A stretch of 64,000 bases of DNA from an uncultured bacterium (GCA_946056135.1 CAMGIN010000003.1:1-64000), one strand, 5' to 3'. Positions 22,270-31,490 are shown, counted from the first letter of the stretch. The notes: generated by a model not told the origin, from the letters alone. Made by a program: numbers and translations.

Positions 22270-23448
22270 ATGAGCCGCATTGTGTTTTTCTGCATCCCTG
22301 CCCAGGGCCATACCAACCCCACCCTGGGGGTTGTCCGGGAGCTGGTGGCCCGGGGGCATGAGGTACTGTACTACTCCTACAATATCCTTCGGGAAAAGAT
22401 TGAGGCCGCCGGAGCGGCATTTGTTGCCTGCGACGAATTCGACGCGGAGCAACACCTGACACCTCAGGAAGGGGCCCGGATTGGCTCGGATCTGGCCCTG
22501 TCCACCCGGGTACTGGTGGACACCACGTTGGCTCTCGACGAAATGGTCTGCGCGGAGATGGAACGGCTGCGGCCTGACTGCATCGTTGCGGACTCCATGG
22601 CTGTCTGGGGCAAAGCTGTAGCGCTGAAGCTGGGGATCCCCTTCGTTTCCTCCACCACTACCTTTGCTTTTAATCAACATTCCCCCAAGATCATGAAGCA
22701 AGGCCCAAAGGAACTTCTGAACATGGTCTTCTCCATGGGGAAGGTCAGCAGGCAGATCCAGCGGCTGCAGGACCGGGGATATCCGGTGAAGAACATTCTG
22801 GATATCGTCAGCAATGACGATCAGACCGACACCATTGTCTATACCTCGCCCCAGTTCCAGCCCTGTTCTGAGACCTTTTCGGAGAAATATGCCTTTGTAG
22901 GGCCTTCCATCCGCCCGGCCCAGAGCGAGATCCCGAAGACCAGAGAGAAACTGGTCTACATCTCCATGGGTACCGTGAACAATGACATGCTGCCTCTGTA
23001 CCGAAACTGCATCGACGCTTTGAAAGATTCCGGTTATCAGGTGATTCTTTCCGTAGGAGATCAGGTGGATATCTCCCAATTCGGCAAACTGCCGGAGGGA
23101 ATTGCCGTTTATCCTTCTGTGGATCAGATCGCGATCTTGGAAAAAGCGGACGTGTTTCTGTCTCACTGCGGCATGAACAGTGCCAGTGAGGGGCTCTATT
23201 TCGGCGTTCCTCTGGTGATGCTTCCAAAAACCACAGAGCAAAGCGGCGTAGCAGCCCGGGTGGCACAGCTGGAAGCGGGAATTCCACTGAAGAAGACCAC
23301 CCCGCAAGCCATCCGGGAAGCCATCATCACCGTTCTGACGGATCCCCAATACAGGGAAAACGCCGCTAAGATTGCGGAAGGCTTTCGAAGCTGCCCCGGA
23401 GCCAAAGGCGCGGCTGACAAAATCGAACGCTGCTGCAAGATTCGATAA
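22270..23448 (+). CDS. MGT-type (GT1) glycosyltransferase
   Basis: 392 residues with a GT-B fold. N-terminal acceptor domain (FFCIPAQGHTNPTLGVVRELVARGHEVLYYS); C-terminal nucleotide-sugar site (VFLSHCGMNSASEGLYFGVPLVMLP, then EQSGVAARV). It resembles macrolide and lipid glycosyltransferases that move a sugar from a UDP-sugar to a small hydrophobic acceptor. It is translationally linked to the AbrB-type regulator, so the two probably respond to one signal, perhaps an antibiotic or sterol-like compound; this is inference. Confidence 0.9.
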   Translation: MSRIVFFCIPAQGHTNPTLGVVRELVARGHEVLYYSYNILREKIEAAGAAFVACDEFDAEQHLTPQEGARIGSDLALSTRVLVDTTLALDEMVCAEMERLRPDCIVADSMAVWGKAVALKLGIPFVSSTTTFAFNQHSPKIMKQGPKELLNMVFSMGKVSRQIQRLQDRGYPVKNILDIVSNDDQTDTIVYTSPQFQPCSETFSEKYAFVGPSIRPAQSEIPKTREKLVYISMGTVNNDMLPLYRNCIDALKDSGYQVILSVGDQVDISQFGKLPEGIAVYPSVDQIAILEKADVFLSHCGMNSASEGLYFGVPLVMLPKTTEQSGVAARVAQLEAGIPLKKTTPQAIREAIITVLTDPQYRENAAKIAEGFRSCPGAKGAADKIERCCKIR

Positions 23449-23471
23449 CGAATACTATCATTTTGCATTGA

Positions 23472-23515
23472 AAAAGCTCCCCCAACGGTCACTTCAGAAC
23501 CGTTGGGGGAGTTTG
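23472..23515. terminator. Bidirectional terminator
   Basis: CTCCCCCAACGGT (23477-23489) and ACCGTTGGGGGAG (23499-23511) with AAAAA before and TTT after. It lies between converging genes and serves both. Confidence 0.85.
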
Positions 23516-23518
23516 ATA

Positions 23519-24625
23519 TTACAGGTCCAGCTTCAGATCGTTTTCCTGAATCCAGCCCCATTTGCGAAGCACCTCGCAGAACACCCAGCTGAGGACTCCA
23601 GGCAGTACAAAGCAGATCAGTGCCAACCCGATCCAGTCCATGGCGGTGATGGCCGCCTTTGTGCCGTTGGCGATGTCATTGACCCAGCCGGTGTAGACGC
23701 CGATCTGGCCCACAAAGCCACAGGTGCCCATGCCGGAGGACACCGCCGTGCCGTTCATCTCCAGCTTAAACAGACAGGTGGCCAGAGGACCGGTGATGGC
23801 GGAAGCCAGCGTAGGCGGAATCCAGATCCGGGGATTTTTCACAATATTGGGCATTTGCAGCATACTGGTGCCCACGCCCTGCGCAATTAAACCGCCCCAG
23901 CGGTTTTCCCGGAAGCTCATAACGGCGAAGCCCACCATCTGGGCGCAGCAGCCCGCTACCGCGGCGCCGCCCGCCAGGCCTGTCAGGCTCAGAGCCGCGC
24001 AGATGGCGGCAGAGGAAATGGGCAAGGTCAGGGCAACGCCGATGACCACGGACACCAGAATGCCCATCCAGAAGGGCTGCAGCATAGTGGCCCATTTGAC
24101 GAAGTCACCCACGGCGCTGGCTGCCCTGCCAATGGGGGCCGCCACCAGGCTGGCGAAGCCGATGCCCACCAGCACTGTGACAATAGGCGTCACCAGAATG
24201 TCGATCTTGGTCTCCTTAGATACCAGCTTGCCGCACTCCGCTGCCACAATGGCCACGAAGTACACCGCCAGCGGGCCTCCCGCGCCGCCCATAGCATTGG
24301 CCGCGAAGCCCACGGGAATCAGGGAGAACAGCACCAGCGGCGGGCAGTGAAGAGCAAAGCCGATGGCAATGGCAATACCGGGGCCCACCATGGCCGAAGC
24401 CAGACCGCCGATGGTATAGCCCACCGCGCCCTCTCCGGAGCCGATTCTGACAATTGTCTCCGTCAGAAAGCCGATGTGGAACTGCTGCCCGATGGTATTC
24501 AGGATGGTACCAACCAGCAGCGTACAGAACAGTCCCTGGGCCATCGCACCCAAAGCGTCGATGCCATAGCGCTGGAAGGTGAACAGGATATCTTTCCGTG
24601 TCAAGAATTTTTTAAGTTTTTCCAT
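23519..24625 (-). CDS. PTS transporter subunit IIC-type membrane protein
   Basis: 368 residues with about ten membrane segments, matching the PTS_EIIC_2 type (IDALGAMAQGLFCTLLVGTI, GYTIGGLASAMVGPGIAIAIG, GMGTCGFVGQIGVYT). ATG 24625 is chosen because AAGGAAGAG lies upstream. No IIA, IIB or HPr gene is nearby, so it may be an orphan that shares phosphocarriers or works as a facilitator. The substrate is unknown. Confidence 0.85.
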   Translation of the reverse strand: MEKLKKFLTRKDILFTFQRYGIDALGAMAQGLFCTLLVGTILNTIGQQFHIGFLTETIVRIGSGEGAVGYTIGGLASAMVGPGIAIAIGFALHCPPLVLFSLIPVGFAANAMGGAGGPLAVYFVAIVAAECGKLVSKETKIDILVTPIVTVLVGIGFASLVAAPIGRAASAVGDFVKWATMLQPFWMGILVSVVIGVALTLPISSAAICAALSLTGLAGGAAVAGCCAQMVGFAVMSFRENRWGGLIAQGVGTSMLQMPNIVKNPRIWIPPTLASAITGPLATCLFKLEMNGTAVSSGMGTCGFVGQIGVYTGWVNDIANGTKAAITAMDWIGLALICFVLPGVLSWVFCEVLRKWGWIQENDLKLDL

Positions 24626-24822
24626 ATCTCTCTTCCTTGTCAAAATTTATGCGTCCTATTATACATACTGGATTCGATAGTTGCAATCCTTTTTTCCAAG
24701 AGAGGCCAGAAATTACTTTTTTCTTTCCCATCCAGGCTGTGTGCAAGAACCCTCTTCTCGAGCCGGCGCAGCAGGAAGTGCCTTTGAGGGCGAAACGATC
24801 ATTTTGCCATTCCCAAATTGCC

Positions 24823-24855
24823 AAAAACTGCCCCTCCCGTTTCCAGGAGGGGCAG
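24823..24855 (-). terminator. Terminator of the rnf operon
   Basis: CTGCCCCTCC (24828-24837) and GGAGGGGCAG (24846-24855) form a 10-bp stem, followed on the minus strand by TTTTTGG, 17 nt past the rnfB stop. Confidence 0.88.
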
Positions 24856-24872
24856 GGCAATGGATCAGGGAA

Positions 24873-25742
24873 TCAGACAGCGGGGCCGTTGGTGGACTGG
24901 ACAACAGGGTCGCCCAGGGTCTCCACCTTGGAGTCCTTGATCAGCTTCTTGGGACAAACCGTAGCACACAGGCCGCAGTTGTCGCACTTGGTGTAGTCGA
25001 TCCGGGCCAGGTTCTTCTCCACGGTGATGGCATCCTTGGGGCAGATCTTCTTACACAGACCGCAGCCGATACAGCCAACGGTACAGGCACGGGTGGTAGC
25101 AGCGCCCTTGGCCATGGAATTACAGGCAATGACCACATTCCGATCAGGCTCCACGGGAATAATCAGCTGGCGAGGGCAGACCGCAGCGCAGGCCATACAG
25201 CCAACGCACAGATCCTCGTCCACGCGGGCCACGCCATCCACGACCTTGATGGCACCGTACTTACAAGCCTTGGTGCAGGAGCCGTAGCCCAGGCAGCCGA
25301 ACTTACAGGACAGGGGGCCGCTGCCGCCAACCTTGGAGGCGGCCAGGCAATCCTTAAAGCCTTCGTAGTTGGCCTTGACCTTGGCACCCTTGGTCAGGTT
25401 GCCGTCCTGGTCATAGGTTTTGGCGCCGGAGCAGCGGACCAGAGCCACCTTGCGGGTGACGGATTCGGCCTTAACGCCCATGATAGCAGCCATGGCCTGA
25501 GCACACTCGTTGCCGCCGGAGGCACACTTGCCGATTTTGGCCTGGCCATTCAACACTGCTTCCGCGTAGGCACCGCAGCCTGCGAAGCCGCAGCCACCGC
25601 AGTTGGCACCGGGAAGACACGCATTCAGCTTGTCCAGCCGGGGGTCCGTCTCCACATAGAAGACCTTAGAGGCGGCTGCCAGCACCAGACCGAAGATCAG
25701 GCCCAGGCCGCCCAGAATTGCAACAGCAATCAAAATACTCAT
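24873..25742 (-). CDS. rnfB: Rnf complex subunit RnfB (ferredoxin-binding iron-sulfur protein)
   Basis: 289 residues. An N-terminal membrane anchor, the four-Cys Fe-S domain (CLPGANCGGCGFAGC), then ferredoxin-type 4Fe-4S clusters: CKFGCLGYGSC, CVGCMACAAVCP, CTVGCIGCGLCKKICP, CDNCGLCATVCP. Clostridial RnfB carries more clusters than the proteobacterial form, and this fits. It accepts electrons from reduced ferredoxin and passes them into the membrane complex. Last gene of the operon, 13 nt after rnfA. Confidence 0.97.
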   Translation of the reverse strand: MSILIAVAILGGLGLIFGLVLAAASKVFYVETDPRLDKLNACLPGANCGGCGFAGCGAYAEAVLNGQAKIGKCASGGNECAQAMAAIMGVKAESVTRKVALVRCSGAKTYDQDGNLTKGAKVKANYEGFKDCLAASKVGGSGPLSCKFGCLGYGSCTKACKYGAIKVVDGVARVDEDLCVGCMACAAVCPRQLIIPVEPDRNVVIACNSMAKGAATTRACTVGCIGCGLCKKICPKDAITVEKNLARIDYTKCDNCGLCATVCPKKLIKDSKVETLGDPVVQSTNGPAV

Positions 25743-25755
25743 TCTTTCGCCCTCC

Positions 25756-26334
25756 TTAGAAAATGCTCAGGCCGGAGAAGCCCATGAACGCCAGCGCCAG
25801 CAGGCCGGCGGCGATCAGCGCAATGGGGAAGCCCTTGAAGCACTCGGGGCACTCGGTCTTGTTGACACGCTCCCGGATGGAGGCGAACAGGACGATGGCC
25901 ACGGTGAAGCCCAGGCCGCCGGCAGCGCCGTTGATGACGCTGAGCAGGAAGTTGTAGCCCTCCTGCACGTTGACCAGCACCACGCCCAGAACGGCGCAGT
26001 TGGTGGTGATCAGGGGCAGGAACACGCCCAGAGCCTTGTACAGGGCGGGGACAGCCTTCTTCAGGAACATCTCCACCACCTGTACGATGGAGGCAATGAC
26101 CAGAATGAAGGCCACGGTCTGCATATACTCCAGGTTCAGGGCCACCAGCAGCAGATTGACCGCAAAGCAGGCGGCGGAGGCCAGGGCCATAACGAAAGTA
26201 ACGGCCATGCCCATGCCGACGGCGGTGTCGATCTTCTTGGAAACGCCCATGAAGGGGCAGATGCCATAGAACTTCACCAGAATGAAGTTCTCACTGAGGA
26301 TGGCGCTGATAATAATACCGAGAATCGCTTCCAT
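25756..26334 (-). CDS. rnfA: Rnf complex subunit RnfA
   Basis: 192 residues with six membrane segments, typical of RnfA (AILSENFILVKFYGICPFMGVSKK near the N-terminus). RnfA and RnfE are inverted-topology relatives that hold an intramembrane Fe-S cluster; conserved Cys in YGICPF is present. The start codon shares one base with the rnfE stop (TAATG), so translation is probably coupled. Confidence 0.97.
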   Translation of the reverse strand: MEAILGIIISAILSENFILVKFYGICPFMGVSKKIDTAVGMGMAVTFVMALASAACFAVNLLLVALNLEYMQTVAFILVIASIVQVVEMFLKKAVPALYKALGVFLPLITTNCAVLGVVLVNVQEGYNFLLSVINGAAGGLGFTVAIVLFASIRERVNKTECPECFKGFPIALIAAGLLALAFMGFSGLSIF

Positions 26335-26978
26335 TATTTCGCAGCCTCCTTCTTCTTACTCTTCATTTCCAGATACTTCATCAGCCACTGGGAAGCGGCA
26401 ATGACAAAGCCCAGGACCAGGAAGCCGCCGACGGGCATGACCATCTGCATAGCGGGGAACTGAGCGGGGATAATACGGATGCCTTCGCCGCCGTTCAGCA
26501 GACCGCCGCCGAAGGTACCGGAACCCAGCAGCTCACGGATGACACAGGTGATGACCAGTGCTACCGTATAGCCGATGCCCTGGCACAGGCCATCCACAGC
26601 GGAGGCCAGAACGCTATTCTTGGAAGCAAAGGCTTCGGCACGGCCCAGGACAATACAGTTAACCACGATCAGGGGGATGAACACACCCAGGCTTTCCGCC
26701 AGGGCAGGAATGTAAGCCTGCAGGAACAGATCCACCACGGTGACAAAGCCCGCGATGATGGTGATGTAAGCGGCGATACGGATCTGAGAGGGAATGAAAT
26801 TCCGCAGAGCGGAGATCAGCACGTTGGAGCAGATCAGGATGATGGTAACGGCCAGGCCCATGCCGATGCCGTTGAACAGGCTGGTGGTGATCGCCAGCGT
26901 GGAGCACATGCCCAGCAGCTGAACGGTGACCGGGTTCTTGGTCAGCAGGCCTTCTTTAAATTGCTTCTTGAAATTCAT
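26334..26978 (-). CDS. rnfE: Rnf complex subunit RnfE
   Basis: 214 residues, six membrane segments; LLTKNPVTVQLLGMCSTLAIT with the conserved Cys of the RnfE/RnfA cluster, and PSQIRIAAYITIIAGFVTVVD. GGAGG precedes the start by 7 nt. A Lys-rich cytoplasmic tail (KSKKKEAAK) ends the protein. Second half of the RnfA-RnfE pair in the ion-pumping core. Confidence 0.97.
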   Translation of the reverse strand: MNFKKQFKEGLLTKNPVTVQLLGMCSTLAITTSLFNGIGMGLAVTIILICSNVLISALRNFIPSQIRIAAYITIIAGFVTVVDLFLQAYIPALAESLGVFIPLIVVNCIVLGRAEAFASKNSVLASAVDGLCQGIGYTVALVITCVIRELLGSGTFGGGLLNGGEGIRIIPAQFPAMQMVMPVGGFLVLGFVIAASQWLMKYLEMKSKKKEAAK

Positions 26979-26991
26979 TTAAAGTACCTCC

Positions 26992-27540
26992 TTAACCCAT
27001 GTTGGCTACGCAGCTCAGCGCGGCGTTGACACCGGCGCAGACCGCACGGGAGGTGATGGTGGCGCCGGTAATGGCATCCACCGCGCCGCCGTCCTTGGTG
27101 ACGGAGACGGAGCCGCTCATACCGGCGAACTGGCCACGGAAGGCCTCACCGGCGGAGGTGCTGGCAGCGGACACAGCGCCCAGGCCGGCAGTCTCAGACT
27201 GGCTGATGACGGAGATGCCCAAGACGTTGCCGCTGGGATCGATGCCCACCATCATTTCCACAGTGCCGTTGAAGCCGGTGGGAGTAACCTTTACGGCATA
27301 ACCGGCATTGCCCTGATAGACCGTGGCAACCAGGCCGGTGTCATCCGTGAACGCCACTTCCTCGCCGCCGCCGGGCAGGACGGCCTCAATGGCCTCCTGG
27401 GTTTTCTGGGCATTCAGCAGGGCGATCTTGGGTGCGGTGACGGAGTTCACGGCTGCCAGAGCCACAGCCACCACGGCCGTGATCAGCAGCAGCGTCAGCG
27501 CCAGCCGCAGAACATATTTCACAGTGGATTCCGTTTTCAT
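26992..27540 (-). CDS. rnfG: Rnf complex subunit RnfG (FMN-binding)
   Basis: 182 residues. One N-terminal membrane helix (LALTLLLITAVVAVALAAVNS) and an extracytoplasmic FMN-binding domain with the flavinylation motif in DAITGATITSRAV, where FMN is attached covalently to Thr. Its first four bases overlap the end of rnfD. It receives electrons during ion translocation. Confidence 0.97.
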   Translation of the reverse strand: MKTESTVKYVLRLALTLLLITAVVAVALAAVNSVTAPKIALLNAQKTQEAIEAVLPGGGEEVAFTDDTGLVATVYQGNAGYAVKVTPTGFNGTVEMMVGIDPSGNVLGISVISQSETAGLGAVSAASTSAGEAFRGQFAGMSGSVSVTKDGGAVDAITGATITSRAVCAGVNAALSCVANMG

Positions 27541-28535
27541 TTCTTCGCCGCCTCCTTCTTGGGTGCGCCGAACTTCACAGGACGGCCGATTCTATCCAGC
27601 AGGACAACGCAGGCATTCATAACCAGGATGGCGTAGGACACGCCCTCGTTGTAGCCGCCGAAGTAGCGGATCAGGATGGTCAGGGCACCGCAGCCGATGC
27701 CGTAGACAATCTGGCCCAGCTTGGTAACGGGAGAAGTAACATAGTCGGTAGCCATGAAAATGGCACCCAGCATCAGGCCGCCGCCGCACAGCTGCGCGGC
27801 CATCCACGCAATGCGGTCATTGCCCTGGGGGAACAGGAAGCTCAGGACCGCCACAGTGCCAATGAAGGCCAGGGGAATCCGGGGAGTGATGACCTTGCGC
27901 AGCAGCAGGTACGCGAAGCCAATGAGCAGCAGCAGCGCGGAGGTCTCACCGATACAGCCGCCCACATTGCCCAGGAACATGTCCAGGATGGAGCAGTCCG
28001 GCATCAGGCCCTGGTGCATATTGCCCAGAGGAGTTGCCGCAGTAACTGCATCGGCAGTGGAAACCAGGCCGGCTGCGTTGTTAAAGCCCACCTTGACCCA
28101 GGTGCTCATCAGCACGGGCCAGCTGAACATAAAGGCACGGCCAGCCAAAGCGGGGTTGACGATGTTCCGGCCCAGACCGCCGAAAAGCATCTTCACCACG
28201 ATGATGGCGAAGAGCGCGCCCAGGATAATGGTCCAGTAGGGAATGGTGACCGGGCAGACAAAGGCCAGCAGCACACCGGTAACACAGGCGGATAGGTCAT
28301 AGATTTTGCAGTGCATCTTGGTGACACGGCAATAAGCCCACTCAAAGAACACACAGGCCGCCACGCTGACCAGGGTGACCATCAGGGCGCGGAAGCCGAA
28401 GAAGTAAATAGAGCCGATCAGGGCGGGAGCCAGCGCGATCAGCACATCCCGCATGATGGTCTGGGTGGTAACGGGGGAATGCGCATGAGGAGAGCTGGAA
28501 ATCGTCAGCTCATAAAAGTATTTCATCTGTGCCAT
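27537..28535 (-). CDS. rnfD: Rnf complex subunit RnfD
   Basis: 332 residues with about nine membrane segments. It contains the FMN attachment region (AVTAATPLGNMH) and the conserved ISSSPHAHSPVTTQTIMRDV start. RnfD is the second flavoprotein of the membrane part and is related to NqrB. It starts 15 nt after rnfC. Confidence 0.97.
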   Translation of the reverse strand: MAQMKYFYELTISSSPHAHSPVTTQTIMRDVLIALAPALIGSIYFFGFRALMVTLVSVAACVFFEWAYCRVTKMHCKIYDLSACVTGVLLAFVCPVTIPYWTIILGALFAIIVVKMLFGGLGRNIVNPALAGRAFMFSWPVLMSTWVKVGFNNAAGLVSTADAVTAATPLGNMHQGLMPDCSILDMFLGNVGGCIGETSALLLLIGFAYLLLRKVITPRIPLAFIGTVAVLSFLFPQGNDRIAWMAAQLCGGGLMLGAIFMATDYVTSPVTKLGQIVYGIGCGALTILIRYFGGYNEGVSYAILVMNACVVLLDRIGRPVKFGAPKKEAAKK

Positions 28536-28550
28536 TGGATCTCCACCTCC

Positions 28551-29879
28551 TTAAGCCTTTGCTTTTTCCTTGGCAGCAGCGTTGCGGATGAGCTGCTTGC
28601 CCACACGGAAGCCCAGCACCAGGGGAACACTGGCGGGGCAGGTGTAGGCGCAGCTGCCACACTCGATGCAGTCCATAATGTTGTTGGCCTTCATCTCTTC
28701 CACATCGTTGGACTGGAGGGCCTTGTACATCAGAACGGGCATCAGCTTCATGGGGCAGGCGTCGATGCACTTGCCGCAGCGCAGGCAGCGGGGTTCTTCC
28801 ACCGCGTATTCGTTCTTCTTGCCAAGAACGGTGATAGCGTTGACGCCCTTGATGGTGGGAACGCTCAGGTCATACTGGGCAGCACCCATCATGGGGCCGC
28901 CGGAGAGAACCTTGTAGGGGTTCTCAGAGAAGCCGCAGGCTTCAATCAGAGCGTCAAAGGAGGTGCCGATGGGAACCAGCAGGTTCTTGGGCTCCATCAG
29001 GATGTCGCCGGAGACGGTGACGATCCGCTTAATCAGGGGCATACCGTCATAGACCACATCGTGGATGGCCTTGCAGGTGGCAGCGTTGAACACTGCACAG
29101 CCCACCGCTGCGGGCAGACCGCCAGAGGGAACCTCCCGGCCGGTGACGGCATAGATCAGCTGTTTCTCAGCGCCCTGGGGGTACTTGGCGGGCAGCACGT
29201 CCACGATGATGCCGTCGCTGGCGGCCAGATGGGCCTTCAGGGCCTTGACTGCCTCGGGCTTATTGTCCTCGATACCGATGTGGCCCTCCTTCAGGCCGAA
29301 GATCCGCATAACGATCTTCAGTCCGGAGATCAGCTTCTCGGGCTGTTCCCGGCACAGGCGGTCGTCGGACGTGATGAAGGGCTCACACTCGCCAGCGTTG
29401 ACGATGACGGTATCCACCTTGCCGATACCGCCGGAGAGCTTGACATGGGTGGGGAAGGTGGCACCGCCCATACCGACAATACCGCCCTCATGGATGATAT
29501 TGATCAGATCTTCAACGGAAAGGGCATCCACTTCCTCCTGCGTGCGGGGCTTGCAGTCCTCACAAAGGGTATCCAGGTGATCATTCTCGATCACCACACT
29601 CATGACTGTGGTGCCGCTGGTGTGGGCCCTCGCCTCCACGGCCTTGACCTTGCCGGAAACGGAAGCGTGCACAGGGACGCACAGGCCCTGGTTGTCGCCG
29701 ATCTTCTGACCAACGGTAACCAGGTCGCCCTTCTTGACGAGGGGCTTGCAGGGGGCGCCGATATGCTGGGACATGGGGATCACAACGATATCCGGTTCGG
29801 GGAATACCTGAGTCTCCTTGTCACAAGCGTACCACTTATTTTCTTTGGGATGAACCCCTCCGAAAAAAGAAAACGCCAT
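28551..29879 (-). CDS. rnfC: Rnf complex subunit RnfC (NADH-binding)
   Basis: 442 residues. It has an N-terminal barrel-sandwich region, a Rossmann-like NADH/FMN domain (GIVGMGGATFPTHVKLSGGIGK), and two 4Fe-4S motifs (CLRCGKCIDACP, CIECGSCAYTCP). First gene of the operon. The complex couples reduced ferredoxin and NAD+ to outward Na+ or H+ pumping and is the likely main respiratory energy converter of this anaerobe. Whether the ion is Na+ or H+ cannot be read from the sequence. Confidence 0.97.
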   Translation of the reverse strand: MAFSFFGGVHPKENKWYACDKETQVFPEPDIVVIPMSQHIGAPCKPLVKKGDLVTVGQKIGDNQGLCVPVHASVSGKVKAVEARAHTSGTTVMSVVIENDHLDTLCEDCKPRTQEEVDALSVEDLINIIHEGGIVGMGGATFPTHVKLSGGIGKVDTVIVNAGECEPFITSDDRLCREQPEKLISGLKIVMRIFGLKEGHIGIEDNKPEAVKALKAHLAASDGIIVDVLPAKYPQGAEKQLIYAVTGREVPSGGLPAAVGCAVFNAATCKAIHDVVYDGMPLIKRIVTVSGDILMEPKNLLVPIGTSFDALIEACGFSENPYKVLSGGPMMGAAQYDLSVPTIKGVNAITVLGKKNEYAVEEPRCLRCGKCIDACPMKLMPVLMYKALQSNDVEEMKANNIMDCIECGSCAYTCPASVPLVLGFRVGKQLIRNAAAKEKAKA

Positions 29880-29910
29880 ATTACTTCACCTCTTTCAAAT
29901 TTCGCGGAGT

Positions 29911-29987
29911 ATACCGCATTATCCGATATCTATGATACCGCATTTTTTTCCGTTTGTCCACCCTGTTTTTGTCATTGTAGACAAAAA
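29911..29987 (-). promoter_or_regulatory. rnf promoter region
   Basis: On the minus strand: TGGACA (29955-29960), 17-nt spacer, TATCAT (29932-29937). AATGCGGTAT occurs twice, 24 bp apart (minus-strand copies of 29911-29920 and 29935-29944), the second leading into another -10-like TATACT. Upstream, TTTTTGTC and GACAAAAA form an inverted repeat (29966-29987). Possible regulator sites. Confidence 0.6.
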
Positions 29988-30161
29988 GTTTCCAAAAAAG
30001 CATTTCGTATCGATACAAGTTGACCGAATTGCGGTCCAATGGCAAAAAGCGCGGAAAGCAGCCTTTCCGCGCGGATGATCGGATTTTTTCGGATACAAAG
30101 AACCGCCAATTGACCCTCCTCTACAGTGGGTGCTGTGAAAGCCAAACCTTCATGCGGCCAA

Positions 30162-30205
30162 GCGATGTCCCTGCGATAAAAAGTAGACACTTTTTATCGC
30201 AGGTT
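30162..30205. repeat. Dispersed hairpin element, copy 2
   Basis: GCGATGTCCCTGCGATAAAAA followed by GTAGACAC and TTTTTATCGCAGG: a 13-bp stem, CCTGCGATAAAAA with TTTTTATCGCAGG. It lies directly after the stop of the minus-strand permease gene and probably acts as its terminator. See copy 1 at 8580-8623. Another hairpin, GCGCGGAAA with TTTCCGCGC, lies at 30050-30073. Confidence 0.75.
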
Positions 30206-30209
30206 CGTA

Positions 30210-31490
30210 TCAAACGCCGAAAACCAGCCAGATGTAAATGTACGCCGGGATGATGGCTGACAGAGTGAAGGGAATCCCGATCCGGAAAAAATCGGAATTT
30301 GCCACCTCATGGCCCTCCTTGCGCAGGATGCCGATGGCGGCGATATTGGCCGAAGCGCCGATAGGGGTAATGTTACCGCCCAGAGTAGCGCCGGAAAGAA
30401 GGCCAAAGTACAGCGGCGTGGGATCGCAGCCCATCTGCGCCGCCAGCCCTGCCAGCACGGGGATCATGGTAGCGACATAGGGAATATTGTCGATAAACGC
30501 GGAGATCAGAACCGAAGCCCAGACGATGATGGTGTACATCAGGAACACGCTGCCCCGGCCCAGCCTTGCCAGCAGCGACGCCAGGGAATCAATGACGCCC
30601 ATATTGGAAATGCCACCGATCATGAGGAACAGTCCCACCAGAAGATCCAAGGTCTCAAAATCGATGGCTTTCAAGGGATCCAGGGCCGCCCTCCAGCTTT
30701 TCTGCTTCATGCCGGTGTAGATTAGGCCGATCACCAGCAGGGTGCAGCAGATGATGCCGTTGGTCTCGGCAGGCAGATTCCAGTTGTCGGGCGCAAAGGA
30801 CGCGCAGATCAGTGCTCCGATGGCGCCCAGCAGCAAAACCGTGGGTACATAGTCCGTAACCTCGGTCATCTGGCCGGTCCTGGGAATGGGAGCCTTCTCC
30901 TTCCGGAACAGGAACCAGACAATGCAGGCGGACAGCAGGGCCCCCAGCTCCACCGCGAAGAAGATGGAGGGCTTGCCCTGAAACCGGAAGAAGTCCATGA
31001 AGGTCATGTCCAGGGCGGAGCCCAGCATGATGGCGGTGGTGTCCCCCACCAGGGTCGCGGCTCCCTGGAGGTTGGAGGACACCGCGATGGAGATGAGGAA
31101 GGGCACCGGATTGGTTTTCAGCTTTTTGCAGATCTCCAGAGCCACGGGGGCCACCATCAGCACCGTGGCGACGTTGTCCACGAAAGCGGAGATCACACCG
31201 GCGAACAAGCTCAGCGCCACCGCCGCCCACTGGACAGTGGGGACCTTGTCCATAATCGCGTCGGCCATCCGCTCCTGCATGCGGCTGTCGATGAACAGCT
31301 GCACCAGACCCATGGTGCCGCCGATCATCAACAGTACATTGAAGTCCAGGGCGGGAAGAATCTGATCCAACGGCAGCATACCGCTGAGGATAAAGATCAG
31401 TCCGGAGGTCAGGGCAATGTAGGGCCGGTACTTGCTAAAGGTCAGCATCAGGATGTATGTCACGGCAAAGAGAATGAGGGCAGGCAGCAT
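30210..31490 (-). CDS. SLC13/ArsB-NhaD (IT) superfamily permease
   Basis: 426 residues with about eleven membrane segments. Ion-transporter superfamily repeats are visible: FVDNVATVLMVAPVALEI and FIDNIPYVATMIPVLAGLA, each with the Asp-Asn pair, and SNLQGAATLVGDTTAIM and GATLGGNITPIGASANIAA. This fits di-/tricarboxylate or arsenite/Na+ type secondary transport; the substrate is not determined. ATG 31490 is chosen because AAAGGA lies upstream. Confidence 0.88.
   Translation of the reverse strand: MLPALILFAVTYILMLTFSKYRPYIALTSGLIFILSGMLPLDQILPALDFNVLLMIGGTMGLVQLFIDSRMQERMADAIMDKVPTVQWAAVALSLFAGVISAFVDNVATVLMVAPVALEICKKLKTNPVPFLISIAVSSNLQGAATLVGDTTAIMLGSALDMTFMDFFRFQGKPSIFFAVELGALLSACIVWFLFRKEKAPIPRTGQMTEVTDYVPTVLLLGAIGALICASFAPDNWNLPAETNGIICCTLLVIGLIYTGMKQKSWRAALDPLKAIDFETLDLLVGLFLMIGGISNMGVIDSLASLLARLGRGSVFLMYTIIVWASVLISAFIDNIPYVATMIPVLAGLAAQMGCDPTPLYFGLLSGATLGGNITPIGASANIAAIGILRKEGHEVANSDFFRIGIPFTLSAIIPAYIYIWLVFGV

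Noticed and set aside
28311-30023. Plus-strand open frame of 570 codons opposite rnfC and rnfD
   Set aside because: Antisense to clear Rnf genes; no domain, no SD.
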